This document shows positions 8,955 through 21,692 of a stretch of 64,000 bases of DNA, piece after piece. Source of the stretch: Serratia silvae. Its GTDB lineage: Bacteria; Pseudomonadota; Gammaproteobacteria; Enterobacterales; Enterobacteriaceae. The stretch lies in assembly GCF_023282985.1 (NCBI RefSeq), contig NZ_JAGQDC010000020.1:20913-84912 (forward strand), given 5' to 3'. Position 1 is the stretch's first letter, and every line of letters begins with the position of its first letter. The notes beneath the pieces are model-generated. The model was not told the origin of the DNA and did no database searches. It saw nothing but the letters and a program-made list of their open reading frames with translations. Position numbers and translations under genes: made by a program.

Positions 8955-10532
8955 TTAGTCAAAGTTCATCTTGCTGGCTTTCAGGTTCAGGATCGCCAGT
9001 GCGCCAACCAACAGGAAGATCAGCGTGGCAATGGCCGCCGCCAGCCCGAAGTCCTGACCCCCGCCGCCTTCAAACGCGATGCGATAGGTGTAGCTCACCA
9101 ACAGATCGGTATAACCGGCTGGGGTGGTGGTGCCGATCATGTCTGGCCCGCCGCGCGTCAGCAGTTGGATCAGTACGAAGTTGTTAAAGTTGAAGGCAAA
9201 GCTGGCGATCATCAGTGGCGTCAACGGCTTGATCAGCAGCGGTAGGGTGATGCGGAAGAAGTTCTGCATCGGGCTGGCGCCGTCCATTGCCGAGGCTTCA
9301 TACAAATCGTCGGGAATGGCTTTCAGCAGGCCCATACACAGGATCATCATGTACGGATAACCCAGCCAGGTATTGACGACCAGGATCATGCTTTTGGCGG
9401 TGAGCGGATCGGTAAACCAGGCCGGTTTGATGCCGAACAGCGCGTTGAGCATCAGGTTGATTTCACCGAAGCTCTGGTTAAATAATCCTTTGAAAATCAA
9501 AATGGAAATAAACGAAGGCACCGCGTAGGGCAGGATCAGCAACACCCGATACACCGCTTTGCCTTTCAGCGCTTCCCATTGCACCACGCAGGCCAGCACC
9601 ATGCCTACGGCCACGGTGAGGATCACGGTCATCACCGAGAAAATAATGGTCCAGACAAAGATAGAGATAAACGGCTTCTGGATACCTTCATCGTTGAGCA
9701 CCCGTAAGAAGTTCTTCCAGCCGATAGTGACGGTATAACCTGGGCTGAGGGTGTCGGTGGCCCAATTACCCTCGGCGTTGATGGCCTGATAGAAACCGAT
9801 CTCCGGGTTAGGGCGATATTGCACCTGGGTCTGATTATCGATCAGCGTGCTGCCGTCTTTGGCTAGCGTATATAACGGGCTGGTGCCGGAGAACTGGCGC
9901 AGAGAACTCATGCGCAGCTCACCGCCTTCCGGTAGGATGGCGACAATCTGGCTCAGTGTCTGGCGATTCTGGGTGATCACGCGCAACGTCGCGCGTTCAC
10001 CGGCAGGCTCAGCGTTTTCTACCGCTAATTTCAATGTTTGTGGCTCACTGCCGTTGAGGCTGAACGGCGCGGAAATCAGCAGTTGGCCGCTATCTGGATG
10101 AGTTAACTGTAAACGCCACTGTTGGTTCTCTGCCGGATACAGCCCAAAGGTGAAGGTTTTACCGGTCTGGAACTGGCGTTGCATCAGCACCGACTGAGCG
10201 CGTTCAAAGGTCAGTTGGTTGGTGCTGCTGTAGTTGGTAAAGGCGATGGCGATGGTGCAAATCAGTGGGAACAGGACGAACAGCCCCATTCCGGCGACGC
10301 CAGGATAGACGTAGCGCCAGGCGTAGGCACGGCGGTTGGCGAACACGTAGAGCCCGGCACTGACCAGCACCAGCGTCAGGATGGCGAACAGATATTCTCC
10401 CTGTGCATACATCACCACAATCAGATAGCAGGTCACCAGGCTGAACAGGCCGACAATCAGCCATTTCAGTATGTCACTCTGCCACCACTTCGATTTTTTT
10501 CGCGCGGGTGTTCCGGCGTGAGCAAGTTGCAT
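8955..10532 (-). CDS. malF: Maltose/maltodextrin ABC transporter permease MalF
   Basis: At 525 residues it is slightly longer than E. coli MalF (514). It shows the N-terminal helices, the large periplasmic P2 loop (about residues 95-280) that docks MalE, and the later core helices. The EAA motif EASAMDGASPMQNFFRITLP contacts MalK. It lies between malE and malG, with two hairpins separating it from malE. It forms the maltose-binding channel with MalG. Confidence 0.97.
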   Translation of the reverse strand: MQLAHAGTPARKKSKWWQSDILKWLIVGLFSLVTCYLIVVMYAQGEYLFAILTLVLVSAGLYVFANRRAYAWRYVYPGVAGMGLFVLFPLICTIAIAFTNYSSTNQLTFERAQSVLMQRQFQTGKTFTFGLYPAENQQWRLQLTHPDSGQLLISAPFSLNGSEPQTLKLAVENAEPAGERATLRVITQNRQTLSQIVAILPEGGELRMSSLRQFSGTSPLYTLAKDGSTLIDNQTQVQYRPNPEIGFYQAINAEGNWATDTLSPGYTVTIGWKNFLRVLNDEGIQKPFISIFVWTIIFSVMTVILTVAVGMVLACVVQWEALKGKAVYRVLLILPYAVPSFISILIFKGLFNQSFGEINLMLNALFGIKPAWFTDPLTAKSMILVVNTWLGYPYMMILCMGLLKAIPDDLYEASAMDGASPMQNFFRITLPLLIKPLTPLMIASFAFNFNNFVLIQLLTRGGPDMIGTTTPAGYTDLLVSYTYRIAFEGGGGQDFGLAAAIATLIFLLVGALAILNLKASKMNFD

Positions 10533-10558
10533 AGGGCTTTCCTTTCAGGTGTTACCGC

Positions 10559-10612
10559 GAGAGGCCAACGGCCTCTCACACAGCAGGGCAAAGGCGGGCA
10601 TCACAGCCCGCC
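10559..10612 (-). other. Paired hairpins in the malE-malF intercistronic region
   Basis: Two stable stems fill the 93-base gap: GAGAGGCC with GGCCTCTC (10559-10577) and GGCGGGC with GCCCGCC (10593-10612). In E. coli the same gap holds REP palindromes that protect the upstream malE mRNA from 3' decay and so raise binding-protein levels. These are not recognisable REP sequences, but their position suggests the same job (inference). Confidence 0.6.
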
Positions 10613-10625
10613 AATGGCCAGGGTA

Positions 10626-11822
10626 TTACTTGGTGATACGGGTATGAGCATCTTCCAGGGCGGCTTTCACCGTCTGGCGGCCTGTGATGGCGTTGATCAC
10701 GGCGCTACGCATTGCATACCAGAAGGTACTCATCTGCGGGATGTTTGGCATGATTTCGCCGTTTTGCGAGTTCTGCATGGTGGCGGCAATCTTCGGATCT
10801 TTTGCCAGCTGTTCCTGGAACGATTTCAGCGCCACGGCACCCAACGGTTTGTCTTTGTTAACGTCAGCCAGGCCCTGATCGGTGATCAGGTAGTTCTCCA
10901 GGAACTCGGTCGCCAGTTCTTTGTTCGGGCTGGCGGCGTTGATGCCCGCGGTCAGCACGCCAACGAACGGCTTGGACGGCTTGCCCTGGAAGGTTGGCAG
11001 CAGGGTGACGCCATAGTTGATTTTGCTTTGCTCGATGTTGGTCCAGGCCCAAGGCCCGTTGATGGTCATCGCCGTCTGGCCCTTGTTGAAGGCGGCTTCG
11101 GCAATCGAGTAGTCGGTATCGGCGTTGATGTGCTTGTTCTTCACCAGATCGACGATGAACTGCAGGCCAGCCTGTGAACCGGCGTTGGCTACGCCCACGT
11201 CTTTGATGTTGTATTTGCCATCTTCAAACTTGAAGGCATAACCGCCATTGGCGGCAATGACTGGCCAGGTGAAGTAGGGTTCTTGCAGGTTCCACATGAT
11301 GGCGCTTTTGCCTTTGGCGCGCAGCTCTTTATCCAGCGCCGGGATCTCTTCCCAGGTTTTTGGCGCTTCTTTGATCAGGTCTTTGTTATAAATCAGCGAC
11401 AGGGCTTCTACCGCGATCGGGTAACCGATCAGCTTGCCGTCAAAGCGTACCGCATCCCAGGTGAACGGATAGATTTTGTCCTGGAAGGCTTTGGAAGGGT
11501 GGATTTCTGCCAACAGGCCCGATTGCGCGTAGCCCCCGAAGCGGTCGTGAGCCCAGAAGATGATGTCCGGGCCGTCACCGGTAGCGGCAACCTGCGGGAA
11601 TTTCTCTTCCAGTTTGTCCGGGTGTTCGATGGTCACTTTGATGCCGGTGTCCTTCTCAAACTTTTTACCCACCTCGGCCAGGCCGTTATAGCCTTTATCG
11701 CCGTTGATCCAGATAACCAGTTTGCCTTCTTCTATTTTGGCGAAAGCGGAGGAGGAGAGCACCAGCGTCGTTAATGCTGAAAGCGTAAGCCGGCGTACGG
11801 TTGTTGTCATTGTGCGATTCAT
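10626..11822 (-). CDS. malE: Periplasmic maltose-binding protein
   Basis: The 398-residue substrate-binding protein captures maltose and maltodextrins and delivers them to MalFGK2. The signal peptide ends at SSAFA, before [19 protein letters not shown], which matches the start of mature E. coli MalE. The ATG at 11822 is preferred over longer starts because it has an AGAAGGA ribosome binding site and gives a normal signal peptide. It is the first gene of malEFG, divergent from the malK operon, under the shared MalT/CRP region. It is expected to be the most highly expressed gene of the operon. Confidence 0.97.
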   Translation of the reverse strand: MNRTMTTTVRRLTLSALTTLVLSSSAFAKIEEGKLVIWINGDKGYNGLAEVGKKFEKDTGIKVTIEHPDKLEEKFPQVAATGDGPDIIFWAHDRFGGYAQSGLLAEIHPSKAFQDKIYPFTWDAVRFDGKLIGYPIAVEALSLIYNKDLIKEAPKTWEEIPALDKELRAKGKSAIMWNLQEPYFTWPVIAANGGYAFKFEDGKYNIKDVGVANAGSQAGLQFIVDLVKNKHINADTDYSIAEAAFNKGQTAMTINGPWAWTNIEQSKINYGVTLLPTFQGKPSKPFVGVLTAGINAASPNKELATEFLENYLITDQGLADVNKDKPLGAVALKSFQEQLAKDPKIAATMQNSQNGEIMPNIPQMSTFWYAMRSAVINAITGRQTVKAALEDAHTRITK

Positions 11823-11894
11823 AAATCCAATCCTTCTGTGGGGACTGCGGTAAGGAGAGCGGTTACGCGCTAATAGTGGGTTACAACCCGCGGT

Positions 11895-12079
11895 GTTCTC
11901 ATCCTCCCCCCGTCTACGCCCCATGCCTGAGTAGTGTGATCCAGCTAGCAAACCGCCCTATTCTGTGGTGTCGAACACTAAAAGGCAGGGCTATTTTTGC
12001 AAGGAAGATCACAGATTTGCCTTATGCCGGGAACTTTCGCCGCGCATCGTCGTTCTCTCATCCTCCCATCTCCTCCCCC
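11895..12079. promoter_or_regulatory. malEp-malKp control region with MalT boxes and CRP sites
   Basis: The 354-base gap between divergent malE and the malK operon holds GGA(G/T)GA-type MalT boxes on the minus strand at about 11899-11910 and as a tandem pair at 12059-12079. Three sites resembling CRP half-site pairs lie between them: TGTGA-N6-TAGCA at 11935-11950, TGTGG-N6-ACACT at 11974-11989 and TGCAA-N6-TCACA at 11998-12013. This arrangement parallels the E. coli nucleoprotein control region. Individual boxes were picked by eye. Confidence 0.75.
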
Positions 12080-12176
12080 ATGAAAAATCCTGTTACGGAT
12101 GATTACCCCTCCTTGCCATTACCTCATTATTGGCAACATTGATTTTTACCGCCCAACGCAGCAGGAACCCGGACCT

Positions 12177-13143
12177 ATGTCACCAGTGCGTACCGCCACT
12201 CACCCCACGTTGTACCGGATCCATCCGGTCAGTTTCCGCGATGGAAACGGCGATGGTGTGGGCGACGTGCACGGCATGATGGCGGCGCTGCCTTATCTGA
12301 AAGCACTGGCGGTGGACGGGCTGTTATTGCCGCAGGCGTTATCGCCAGAGGCTGGAGCGGAAGTCGCCGGGCACGGGCTGGCACTTTGGCACAGTGAAGG
12401 CACTCAGCGTATCTGCCGCAGTGCCGCTCCCGAACAGCACTATGCCCGCAGCGCCCTGGCGTTGGAAGTGGTGCCGTTCAGCTGCGAAAAGCTGGTGGAG
12501 GTATTGCATACCCATCGTCACCAACTGGGCGAAAAAGTCTGGAGCACCGGCGAAATCGATCAGCCGCGGGTGGTCAGCCATTGGGGGCAAGGCGATCTGC
12601 GTTCTGCACAGGCTTTCCTGACCCTGTTGGCATTACTGCCCGCGCCTATCTGCTTGTATCAGGGCGAAGAGCTGGGCTTGCCACACGCGGCGGATCTGCA
12701 AGAACCGCAGGGGGCACAAACCCCGATGCCTTGGCATGAAGCGCCGGAGCAGGTCACCGCAGGAGAGATCCACTGGTACCAACAGGTGGCGATAGAACAC
12801 CGTGCGCTGGCCATCAGCCGCCAGCAACACGACCACCATTCAACCTTACGTTACTGCCAGGCTCTGTTGGCCCTGCGTCAGCACCCGGTGATCCAATGTG
12901 GTGCTCTGAACCAGATCAGCCAGGAAAATGGCGTTATTCGCTTACTTATTACCCATCAGGATCAATGCCTTGAAGCGCTGATCAACCTACAGCCTTATAC
13001 TCAGCCGGCCGCACCGGCTGAGGCGACCAAGCCTATGGCATGGCAGTACGGTGCGCAGCAAGAGGGTCATCAATGGGTCTTGGCGGGCTTCGGTTCCGCC
13101 ATCTTCACACGAAATGTTAACTGCGAAAGCAGGGGAGTAACGC

Positions 13144-13151
<8 letters not shown>
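12177..13151 (+). CDS. GH13-like protein lacking the catalytic core, in the malK operon
   Basis: The 324-residue protein starts like a family 13 alpha-glucosidase, with [18 protein letters not shown] (residues 13-30) keeping the first strand and the Ca-binding loop. It then jumps to sequence matching the region after the active site: [10 protein letters not shown] (128-137), where the usual NHD is EID, and [11 protein letters not shown] (159-169). The stretch that should hold the Asp nucleophile and Glu acid/base is absent, so hydrolase activity is very unlikely. The frame is intact and ends with an 8-base overlap with malK, arguing for translational coupling and a retained function. A maltodextrin-binding or regulatory role is possible but unproven. 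Confidence 0.8.
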
Positions 13152-15590
<2,439 letters not shown>

Positions 15591-15603
15591 TACTGGCTTG
15601 ACG

Positions 15604-15625
15604 GGAGGGCGCCTGCACGCCCTCC
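15604..15625 (+). other. lamB-malM intercistronic hairpin
   Basis: GGAGGGCG pairs with CGCCCTCC around a six-base loop. The T run after it is poor, so it may act as an attenuator or an mRNA 3' stabiliser that lowers malM relative to lamB (inference). Confidence 0.55.
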
Positions 15626-15702
15626 TTCTACCGTTTCACCGGCAGTAGTGCGCTTGCCTGCCCGCTGCTGGGATGCACGTTCAAAGCGAGAGGGTAATAA
15701 CA

Positions 15703-16605
15703 ATGAAAAAAAATCTACTGTCACTCTGCCTGTCTCTGGTGTTGACCGTCGGCGCACCGCTGGCGACCTATGCCGATACTCCGGCCAACGTTTCCGTCGC
15801 TCCGGCCATCAGTGCCGCCACGCTGCAAAGCTTGCCTTGGCAGCCGTTGGTACCGCCGGTTAGCCAGGATGTCCAACTCAATAACGTTAGCCCACAGATC
15901 AACCAGGGCCAGATCCAGGGGGCCATTGCCGCATTTGCGCTGCCGGCCGATCGAGGCTCGTTGGAAATCCAACTGAGCAGTCTGGCCAATAAAAACGCAA
16001 TCTATGCTCCTAGCGTATTGGTGCTGGATGAACATATGCGACCAGCGGCCTATTATCCGAGCAGCTATTTCGCTTACCAGCCACCGGGCGTGATGTCTGC
16101 CGATCGGCTGGAGGGCACCTTGAAACTGACTCCGGCGCTGGGGCAAAAACAGATTTATCTGTTGGTGTATACCACCCAGCAGGATCTGACTAAAACCACC
16201 ACGCTGACCAACCCGGCTAAAGCCTATGCCCAAGGGGTGGGTAATGCGGTACCGGACATTCCGGATCCGATCGCCAGCCACAGCACCAGTGGCACATTGA
16301 AGCTGAAGGTGACGGCAGAGCAAGGGGCCAGCAACATCATGATTGGCATGTTGCAATCGGCTCCGGCAACGCCACCGGTCGTGGTGGGTGCCGCGGCTCC
16401 GGCAGTTGCGGCTCCAGCACCGGTCAGCACCGCACCGGCAGAGCCGATGCTCAACGATACAGAGGCTTACTTCAATAACGGTATCAAGCAGGCGGTCAAG
16501 GCTGGGGATATCGATAAGGCGCTGAAACTGATGAATGAGGCCGAAAAACTGGGTTCCACCACTGCACGTGAAACGTTTATTGGCAGCGTGAAAGGCAAGG
16601 GGTAA
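15703..16605 (+). CDS. malM: Maltose operon periplasmic protein MalM
   Basis: The 300-residue exported protein has a signal peptide ending near ATYADTPANVSV. The conserved MalM core follows, including the LPWQPLVPP region and PADRGSLEIQLSSL. An Ala/Pro-rich linker (about residues 225-250) joins it to a small helical C-terminal domain ending in KGKG. Its biochemical role is unknown in any species. The ATG at 15703 has a GAGAGGG ribosome binding site and yields a proper signal peptide. It is the last gene of the malK operon, followed by a terminator at 16638. Confidence 0.93.
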   Translation: MKKNLLSLCLSLVLTVGAPLATYADTPANVSVAPAISAATLQSLPWQPLVPPVSQDVQLNNVSPQINQGQIQGAIAAFALPADRGSLEIQLSSLANKNAIYAPSVLVLDEHMRPAAYYPSSYFAYQPPGVMSADRLEGTLKLTPALGQKQIYLLVYTTQQDLTKTTTLTNPAKAYAQGVGNAVPDIPDPIASHSTSGTLKLKVTAEQGASNIMIGMLQSAPATPPVVVGAAAPAVAAPAPVSTAPAEPMLNDTEAYFNNGIKQAVKAGDIDKALKLMNEAEKLGSTTARETFIGSVKGKG

Positions 16606-16637
16606 TCCCCCACGCGACCGATGCTGGCTTGATGATT

Positions 16638-16661
16638 GGTGCGCTTTGGCGCACCTCTTTT
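16638..16661 (+). terminator. Terminator of the malK-lamB-malM operon
   Basis: GGTGCGC pairs with GCGCACC around a TTTG loop and is followed by TCTTTTC. It lies 33 bases after the malM stop. Confidence 0.75.
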
Positions 16662-16924
16662 CATCCGCAAGTCGGCGTTTCCCTGCTGATATCCAGCAGA
16701 CGGGCACTCCCTTGCCCGAGCCTGTCGCCGACAGAGCGAACTCCCTCGCGTTGTGACATCTTCCGCTCCTACAGCCTGCCGTTTAACCCCCTGATAATGG
16801 GTAACGCGTTACGTCACGAATCTGCCTGCCGCTTTTGCATTTCTGCGTTACAATGGATTTCTGTTAACAGTTTGTATGGCTTGGCGCGGCACGCAGGTCG
16901 CAGCCTCCGGCCTGGAGTAGCATA
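16662..16924 (+). promoter_or_regulatory. ubiC upstream region
   Basis: No gene is seen here. An AT-richer patch around 16830-16880, with a possible -10 element TACAAT near 16850, is the likely ubiC promoter. E. coli has yjbI at this place; no trace of it was found. Confidence 0.35.
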
Positions 16925-17446
16925 ATGTCTGGCAATAGGGATCCCATCCTGCCGCCTATTGAGTGGCTGTCTGAACATTCCTCAATACCTGCCGCCGTTA
17001 GCGATTGGCTGATGGAGTTAGGTTCCATGACCCGTCGTTTCGAGCGCCATTGTGGTCGCGTGCAGGTAGAACCACAGCGTGAATGCTTTATCACTCGCGA
17101 TCAGCTTGCCGAAGAGGCGGCGCATCTGCCACACAGCGAACGCTATTGGCTGCGAGAGATCGTCTTGCTGGGTGACGGCCAGCCCTGGTTGCTGGGGCGT
17201 ACGGTGATCCCGCAGGAAACGCTGACCGGGCCAGATTTGGCACTGGTCGATCTGGGGACGTTGCCACTGGGCCGTTATCTGTTCAACAGTGAAAGCCTGA
17301 CGCGCGATTATATCCATGTTGGCCAGCAGAAGGATCTGTGGGCGCGGCGTTCTCGTCTCCGTCTGGCGGGAAAACCATTGTTACTGACGGAACTGTTTCT
17401 ACCGGCCTGTCCACTGTATGCGGTGGAAAAGGGCACTCCGGCATAA
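16925..17446 (+). CDS. ubiC: Chorismate pyruvate-lyase
   Basis: UbiC removes pyruvate from chorismate to give 4-hydroxybenzoate, the first committed step of ubiquinone synthesis. The 173-residue product is close to the E. coli length (165). The family residues in [20 protein letters not shown] and the late [10 protein letters not shown] segment are in place. The gene is followed after 17 bases by ubiA, which uses its product, so the two form an operon. A GGAG ribosome binding site precedes the ATG. Confidence 0.95.
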   Translation: MSGNRDPILPPIEWLSEHSSIPAAVSDWLMELGSMTRRFERHCGRVQVEPQRECFITRDQLAEEAAHLPHSERYWLREIVLLGDGQPWLLGRTVIPQETLTGPDLALVDLGTLPLGRYLFNSESLTRDYIHVGQQKDLWARRSRLRLAGKPLLLTELFLPACPLYAVEKGTPA

Positions 17447-17463
17447 TTAGGGGAGAAAGAACT

Positions 17464-18330
17464 TTGGAAGGGAGCGTGATTCAAAGCAAATGGCAGGCCT
17501 ATTGCCATCTGATGCGTATCGATAAGCCGATTGGCACGCTATTGTTGCTGTGGCCCACTCTGTGGGCGTTGTGGTTGGCAGGGGGGGGAATTCCTTCGCC
17601 GTCGGTATTGCTGGTGTTTGTGCTTGGGGTTTTCCTGATGCGTGCCGCGGGTTGTGTGGTGAATGACTATGCCGATCGCGCTTTTGATGGGCATGTGAAA
17701 CGCACCGCAGGTCGCCCGATGCCGAGCGGCCGCGTCAGCGAAAAAGAGGCCAAGATCCTGTTTGTCTCGCTGGTGCTGGTTTCCTTTGCGTTGGTGCTGA
17801 CGTTGAACGCCATGACCATCTGGCTGTCGCTGGCGGCTCTGGCGCTGGCCTGGGCCTACCCGTTTATGAAGCGGGTGACCAATCTGCCTCAGGTGGTGTT
17901 GGGGGCGGCGTTTGGCTGGTCGATCCCGATGGCCTATGCCGCGGTCAGCGAGTCGCTGCCACTGAGCTGCTGGTTGCTGTTCCTGGCCAATATCTGCTGG
18001 ACGGTGGCTTACGATACCCTGTATGCCATGGTCGATCGTGATGACGATTTGAAGATTGGCATCAAATCTACTGCGGTGCTGTTTGGTCGCCATGACAAGC
18101 TGATCGTCGGGTTGTTGCAGTTTGCTACGCTGTTACTGATGCTCTGGGTGGGTTATCTGATGCAGTTAGGGGGCGCGTTCTACTGGTCGCTGTTGCTGGC
18201 TGGAGCGTTGTTTATCCATCAGCAAAAGCAGGTGGCTGGCCGCGATCGCGATGCCTGTTTCCGGGCCTTCCTGAACAACAACTACGTTGGCTTGGTGCTG
18301 TTTATCGGTATTGCGCTTAGCTACGTTTGA
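17464..18330 (+). CDS. ubiA: 4-hydroxybenzoate octaprenyltransferase
   Basis: The membrane enzyme prenylates 4-hydroxybenzoate in ubiquinone synthesis. The first Asp-rich motif is in [19 protein letters not shown] and the second in [17 protein letters not shown]; about eight hydrophobic helices are visible. A TTG at 17464 is chosen as start: GGGGAG lies eight bases upstream, and the resulting 288-residue product aligns from its first residue with E. coli UbiA. An in-frame ATG at 17338 would overlap ubiC by more than 100 bases and is unlikely. It ends at a strong terminator. Confidence 0.95.
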   Translation: MEGSVIQSKWQAYCHLMRIDKPIGTLLLLWPTLWALWLAGGGIPSPSVLLVFVLGVFLMRAAGCVVNDYADRAFDGHVKRTAGRPMPSGRVSEKEAKILFVSLVLVSFALVLTLNAMTIWLSLAALALAWAYPFMKRVTNLPQVVLGAAFGWSIPMAYAAVSESLPLSCWLLFLANICWTVAYDTLYAMVDRDDDLKIGIKSTAVLFGRHDKLIVGLLQFATLLLMLWVGYLMQLGGAFYWSLLLAGALFIHQQKQVAGRDRDACFRAFLNNNYVGLVLFIGIALSYV

Positions 18331-18350
18331 TTGACCCCACACCGAAAGTA

Positions 18351-18383
18351 AAAAGGCATCCATAGTGAGTGGATGCCTTTTTT
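18351..18383. terminator. Bidirectional terminator between ubiA and plsB
   Basis: AAAAGGCATCCA pairs with TGGATGCCTTTT around a seven-base loop and is followed by more T. The symmetry suits the convergent genes ubiA and plsB. Confidence 0.93.
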
Positions 18384-18402
18384 GTGGTAACTCACCTGCA
18401 AG

Positions 18403-20868
18403 TTACTCGTCTTCTTTTACCACTTCCGCCGCTAGCGCTGGGGTATTGGTCTCTTCCGGCATGCTGACGCTTTCGATGGTCAGCTTGATTTCCGGGGTGA
18501 TCAGATCGCTCAACATGGTGTAAACCTCCATGGTGTGCTCGCGGATAGCATCGCCAATATCATTGATAAAGCCTTCTTCACGCAGCGTCGCCACCAGGGT
18601 GGAGAACACCGCCTTGTCGAAGAATTCCGGTGCGTTGATGCCGTGCAGCACCGACAAACGCTGGGCCATAATGCGGCTCTCTTTCTCCAGGGCACCCCGG
18701 TTGATACTTGGGTTAGCGCTGAGGATCGACATGGTGATGGCATAGCGTTGCAGGGTTTCACGCACCCCGGCGGCCAACAGTTGCAACGGACGGATGCGCG
18801 CAGGGTTCAGCACCAACTCATCGCCTTTGCTACAAATCAGCTGCTGACGTATTAACTCCTCAATCAGCGGTTGTAGCACTTCCGGCAGCTGTTCTTTGTC
18901 GTAACGCAGGAACAGTTCGGCCTTCAGCATCGGATAAATCATGCTGACCTGACGCAACAGCTCAACGCGTGACACTCGGCGGTGATGCATCACGATGGAG
19001 GCGATCAACGAAGGCAGTACCAGCATATGATGGATGTTGTTGCGATAGTACGTCATCAGCACTGCCTGCTCGCGCGGCAGGATGATGATGTCGCCAATGT
19101 TGTCTTTCTCCACTTCAAACTTGTTCATGTTTAAAGCGTGATCCAGCAACTGGTCTGGCGTTTGTGTTGGCACGGTAGCGTCGGGCGCATAAGGCACGTT
19201 ACGCATCAGCTGTAAGTAGCATTCCAACTGTTCAAGCAACTGCTCACGGGTCAGCGAACGTTGGCGTGAGGCCAGCAGCGCGGTAGAACACAGGTTCATG
19301 GCGTTGGCGGCGGCGGCGTTGTTGATACGCACCATAATCTGAGCCGCTAGATCGTTGACCGTAGGCGTCAGCCAGCTTGGGCGTTGTGCTTCGATCGGGT
19401 CGATAGCCTCACGCCAATGCGGGACGTTTTGGTTCAGGTACGTAGTCAATGGCAACGGTTCGCCAAAGTTCACGTAGCCCTGGCCGAGGTTGCGCAGCTT
19501 GCGCAAGCCGCGCACCATTTGCAGCAGACTCTCTTTCTCTTTAGTCGCGCCACGCAGCTCTTTGGCGTAGGTGCCCACCTCCATCACGTGCTCGTAACCG
19601 ATATAAATCGGCACCAGCGTAATTGGACGGGTACCGCCGCGCAGCATGGCCTGAATGGTCATCGACAGGGTGCCGGTTTTCGGCTCCAGCAGGCGGCCGG
19701 TACGGGAACGCCCACCTTCAACAAAGTACTCCACCGAGTAACCACGGGTGAACAACTCACCGAGGTATTCACGAAATACGGTTGAATAGAGTTTGTTGCC
19801 CTTGAAAGTGCGGCGGATAAAGAACGCGCCCAAGCGGCGGAAGATCGGCCCGGCAGGCCAGAAGTTCAGGTTAATACCCGCCGCGATGTGCGGTGGTACC
19901 AGCCCTTGATGGTAGAGCACATAGGACAGCAGCAGATAGTCCATATGGCTGCGGTGACATGGCACATAGACGATCTCGTGGCCATCCTGCGCCAACTGAC
20001 GCACGCGCTCGGCGTTGGTGACGTTGATGCCTTGATACAGGCGGTTCCAGGTCCAGCTCAACACGCGGTCGGATAAGCGCACCGTTTCATAGGAGAAATC
20101 GGCGGCAATCTCTTCCATCAGCGCAATCGCGTTCTGTTGGGCCTTTTCGTGGGAGATCTTTTTGCTGCGCGCTTCGTCTTCGACCGCTTTTTCAATCGCC
20201 TTGGAGGCTAGCAGTTTGTTGAACAGATCTTGGCGGGCAGGCAGGCTTGGCCCAACGGCTGCCAGGCGCTGGCGTGCGAAGTGCATGCGTGCGACACGGG
20301 CCAGTTTTTGCGCGATGGTCTTATCGGTGCCGTGCTCGGTCGCCATCCGGCGAAGGGACACGGTGTTGGAGAAACGGACAAAGCTGTCGCGCCCCAGCCA
20401 CAGTACGGCGAAGAACTTCTGTACGCCGTTCAGCAGGCGCAGGTGCGGCGTGCCGTGGCCTTCGCGCCCTGGGGAGCGGCCAAACATCACCGATACCGGC
20501 AACATCTGAATATCGAGATCCGGGTTGCTGCGGTGCAGATCCAGATAATCGTGGAACAGTTTTATCGACTCTTCTTTGGGGGTGTAATAACGGAATAGGC
20601 GTGGGCCATCGTGGATAAACACGTAGCTTGGCAGCACGGTGCCATCGATTTCCAACGGGTTAAGAGGATCGGGCAGATCTTGCGCCAGACACTGGGTGCG
20701 CAAGGTGAGTAAATCCGCCTTGGAATTATAAGGTAAAACATACAAAATCGGTCGTGAGGGATCCAACCCTAACTCCGTGACCGGGTCTGAAGGGATAACC
20801 TTACTTCTTACCAACATTTTTAGTGGTAAGTTCAATATCTTATAATAGATTTTACGCCAACCTGACAT
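18403..20868 (-). CDS. plsB: Glycerol-3-phosphate 1-O-acyltransferase
   Basis: The inner-membrane enzyme acylates position 1 of glycerol 3-phosphate, the first step of phospholipid synthesis. The 821-residue product carries the four acyltransferase blocks in order: [39 protein letters not shown] and [13 protein letters not shown]. The ATG at 20868 ([10 protein letters not shown]) matches the E. coli start; the frame opens 12 codons earlier but without support. It is convergent with ubiA and divergent from dgkA, another phospholipid gene. Confidence 0.97.
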   Translation of the reverse strand: MSGWRKIYYKILNLPLKMLVRSKVIPSDPVTELGLDPSRPILYVLPYNSKADLLTLRTQCLAQDLPDPLNPLEIDGTVLPSYVFIHDGPRLFRYYTPKEESIKLFHDYLDLHRSNPDLDIQMLPVSVMFGRSPGREGHGTPHLRLLNGVQKFFAVLWLGRDSFVRFSNTVSLRRMATEHGTDKTIAQKLARVARMHFARQRLAAVGPSLPARQDLFNKLLASKAIEKAVEDEARSKKISHEKAQQNAIALMEEIAADFSYETVRLSDRVLSWTWNRLYQGINVTNAERVRQLAQDGHEIVYVPCHRSHMDYLLLSYVLYHQGLVPPHIAAGINLNFWPAGPIFRRLGAFFIRRTFKGNKLYSTVFREYLGELFTRGYSVEYFVEGGRSRTGRLLEPKTGTLSMTIQAMLRGGTRPITLVPIYIGYEHVMEVGTYAKELRGATKEKESLLQMVRGLRKLRNLGQGYVNFGEPLPLTTYLNQNVPHWREAIDPIEAQRPSWLTPTVNDLAAQIMVRINNAAAANAMNLCSTALLASRQRSLTREQLLEQLECYLQLMRNVPYAPDATVPTQTPDQLLDHALNMNKFEVEKDNIGDIIILPREQAVLMTYYRNNIHHMLVLPSLIASIVMHHRRVSRVELLRQVSMIYPMLKAELFLRYDKEQLPEVLQPLIEELIRQQLICSKGDELVLNPARIRPLQLLAAGVRETLQRYAITMSILSANPSINRGALEKESRIMAQRLSVLHGINAPEFFDKAVFSTLVATLREEGFINDIGDAIREHTMEVYTMLSDLITPEIKLTIESVSMPEETNTPALAAEVVKEDE

Positions 20869-21200
20869 GACAACGTGAAGCCTCTTGTTAGCAATTCGCC
20901 GCAAGCATACCAGAAACCGGGTAGCAGATCTGTGGCGTTGGGAAATCCACGGCCGTTCACGACAGTGGAATACATAGCTGAATTATACCTGATGGATATC
21001 AAGTTGGCCGCTCTAGCGCATTCATGCACTCGTGGCATTAGCACATCCCTGTACGGCATAGCTAGGTGATTAAGGTATTCCAACCTTGCTGTATACTGCG
21101 CTGCGATAAAAATGTGATTGGGCTGGCAAATCTGTCTGGAACGTAGCGGCTGGCAACACGACGGGTACATGACTCACCTTGAAGAAAGGCGTTCTTAACT
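20869..21200. promoter_or_regulatory. plsB / dgkA divergent promoter region
   Basis: This 332-base gap holds the promoters of both genes. Several AT-rich -10-like stretches are present (for example around 20970-20990), but no operator or RNA structure could be assigned. No credible small gene was found. Confidence 0.4.
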
Positions 21201-21569
21201 ATGGCAAATCAAGCAACTGGCCTGACGCGTATCATTAAAGCGGCAGGCTATTCCTGTAAAGGTTTAACCGCCGCCTGGCAGAACGAAGCCGCATTCCGCC
21301 AAGAACTGGTGGCGACGGTGGTGGCTATCATCGTGGCGGTTTGGCTGGACGTGGGGGCGATAGCGCGCATCTTGTTGATCGGCTCTGTGCTGCTGGTGAT
21401 GATTGTCGAAATTCTCAACAGCGCAATTGAGGCCATCGTCGATCGCGTGGGCACGGAATATCACGAGCTTTCCGGGCGGGCTAAGGATATGGGGTCGGCG
21501 GCGGTATCGCTGGCAATCATTCTGGCGCTGTTTGTTTGGGCTTCGGTACTTTGGCAGCATTTGGCGTGA
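21201..21569 (+). CDS. dgkA: Diacylglycerol kinase
   Basis: The 122-residue inner-membrane enzyme phosphorylates diacylglycerol, recycling the lipid released during osmoregulated glucan and lipid A modification. It has an amphipathic N-terminus and three transmembrane helices. The catalytic signature is EILNSAIEAIVDRVGTEYHELSGRAKDMGSAAV without the break; its key Glu, Asn and Asp residues lie at about residues 69-95. It stands upstream of lexA, as in E. coli, but a hairpin separates them. Confidence 0.96.
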   Translation: MANQATGLTRIIKAAGYSCKGLTAAWQNEAAFRQELVATVVAIIVAVWLDVGAIARILLIGSVLLVMIVEILNSAIEAIVDRVGTEYHELSGRAKDMGSAAVSLAIILALFVWASVLWQHLA

Positions 21570-21573
21570 AAAC

Positions 21574-21616
21574 CAGCAGGCATCGTTGCGATCCCGCTCG
21601 CTACCTGCTGATTTTT
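21574..21616 (+). terminator. Probable dgkA terminator
   Basis: CAGCAGG (21574-21580) pairs with CCTGCTG (21604-21610) and is followed by ATTTTTATTT. The loop is long, so its efficiency is uncertain. Confidence 0.6.
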
Positions 21617-21647
21617 ATTTATTCTTCGGTTCCCAATCCAGACTTAG

Positions 21648-21684
21648 CTGTATATACTCACAGCAAGACTGTATAAACAAACAG
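21648..21684 (+). promoter_or_regulatory. Two tandem LexA (SOS) boxes upstream of lexA
   Basis: Two 16-mers fit CTG-N10-CAG: CTGTATATACTCACAG at 21648-21663 and CTGTATAAACAAACAG at 21669-21684. The two boxes and their 5-base spacing reproduce the autoregulated lexA promoter of E. coli. The second box ends nine bases before the ATG. Confidence 0.95.
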
Positions 21685-21692
21685 GGGGCGGA

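Noticed and set aside
10122..11177. 351-codon open frame antisense to malF and malE
   Set aside because: It spans two certain genes and their gap, with low-complexity His/Gln-rich content typical of antisense frames.
15721..16707. 328-codon open frame antisense to malM
   Set aside because: It is Cys/Arg/His-rich with no domain; malM is well supported on the other strand.
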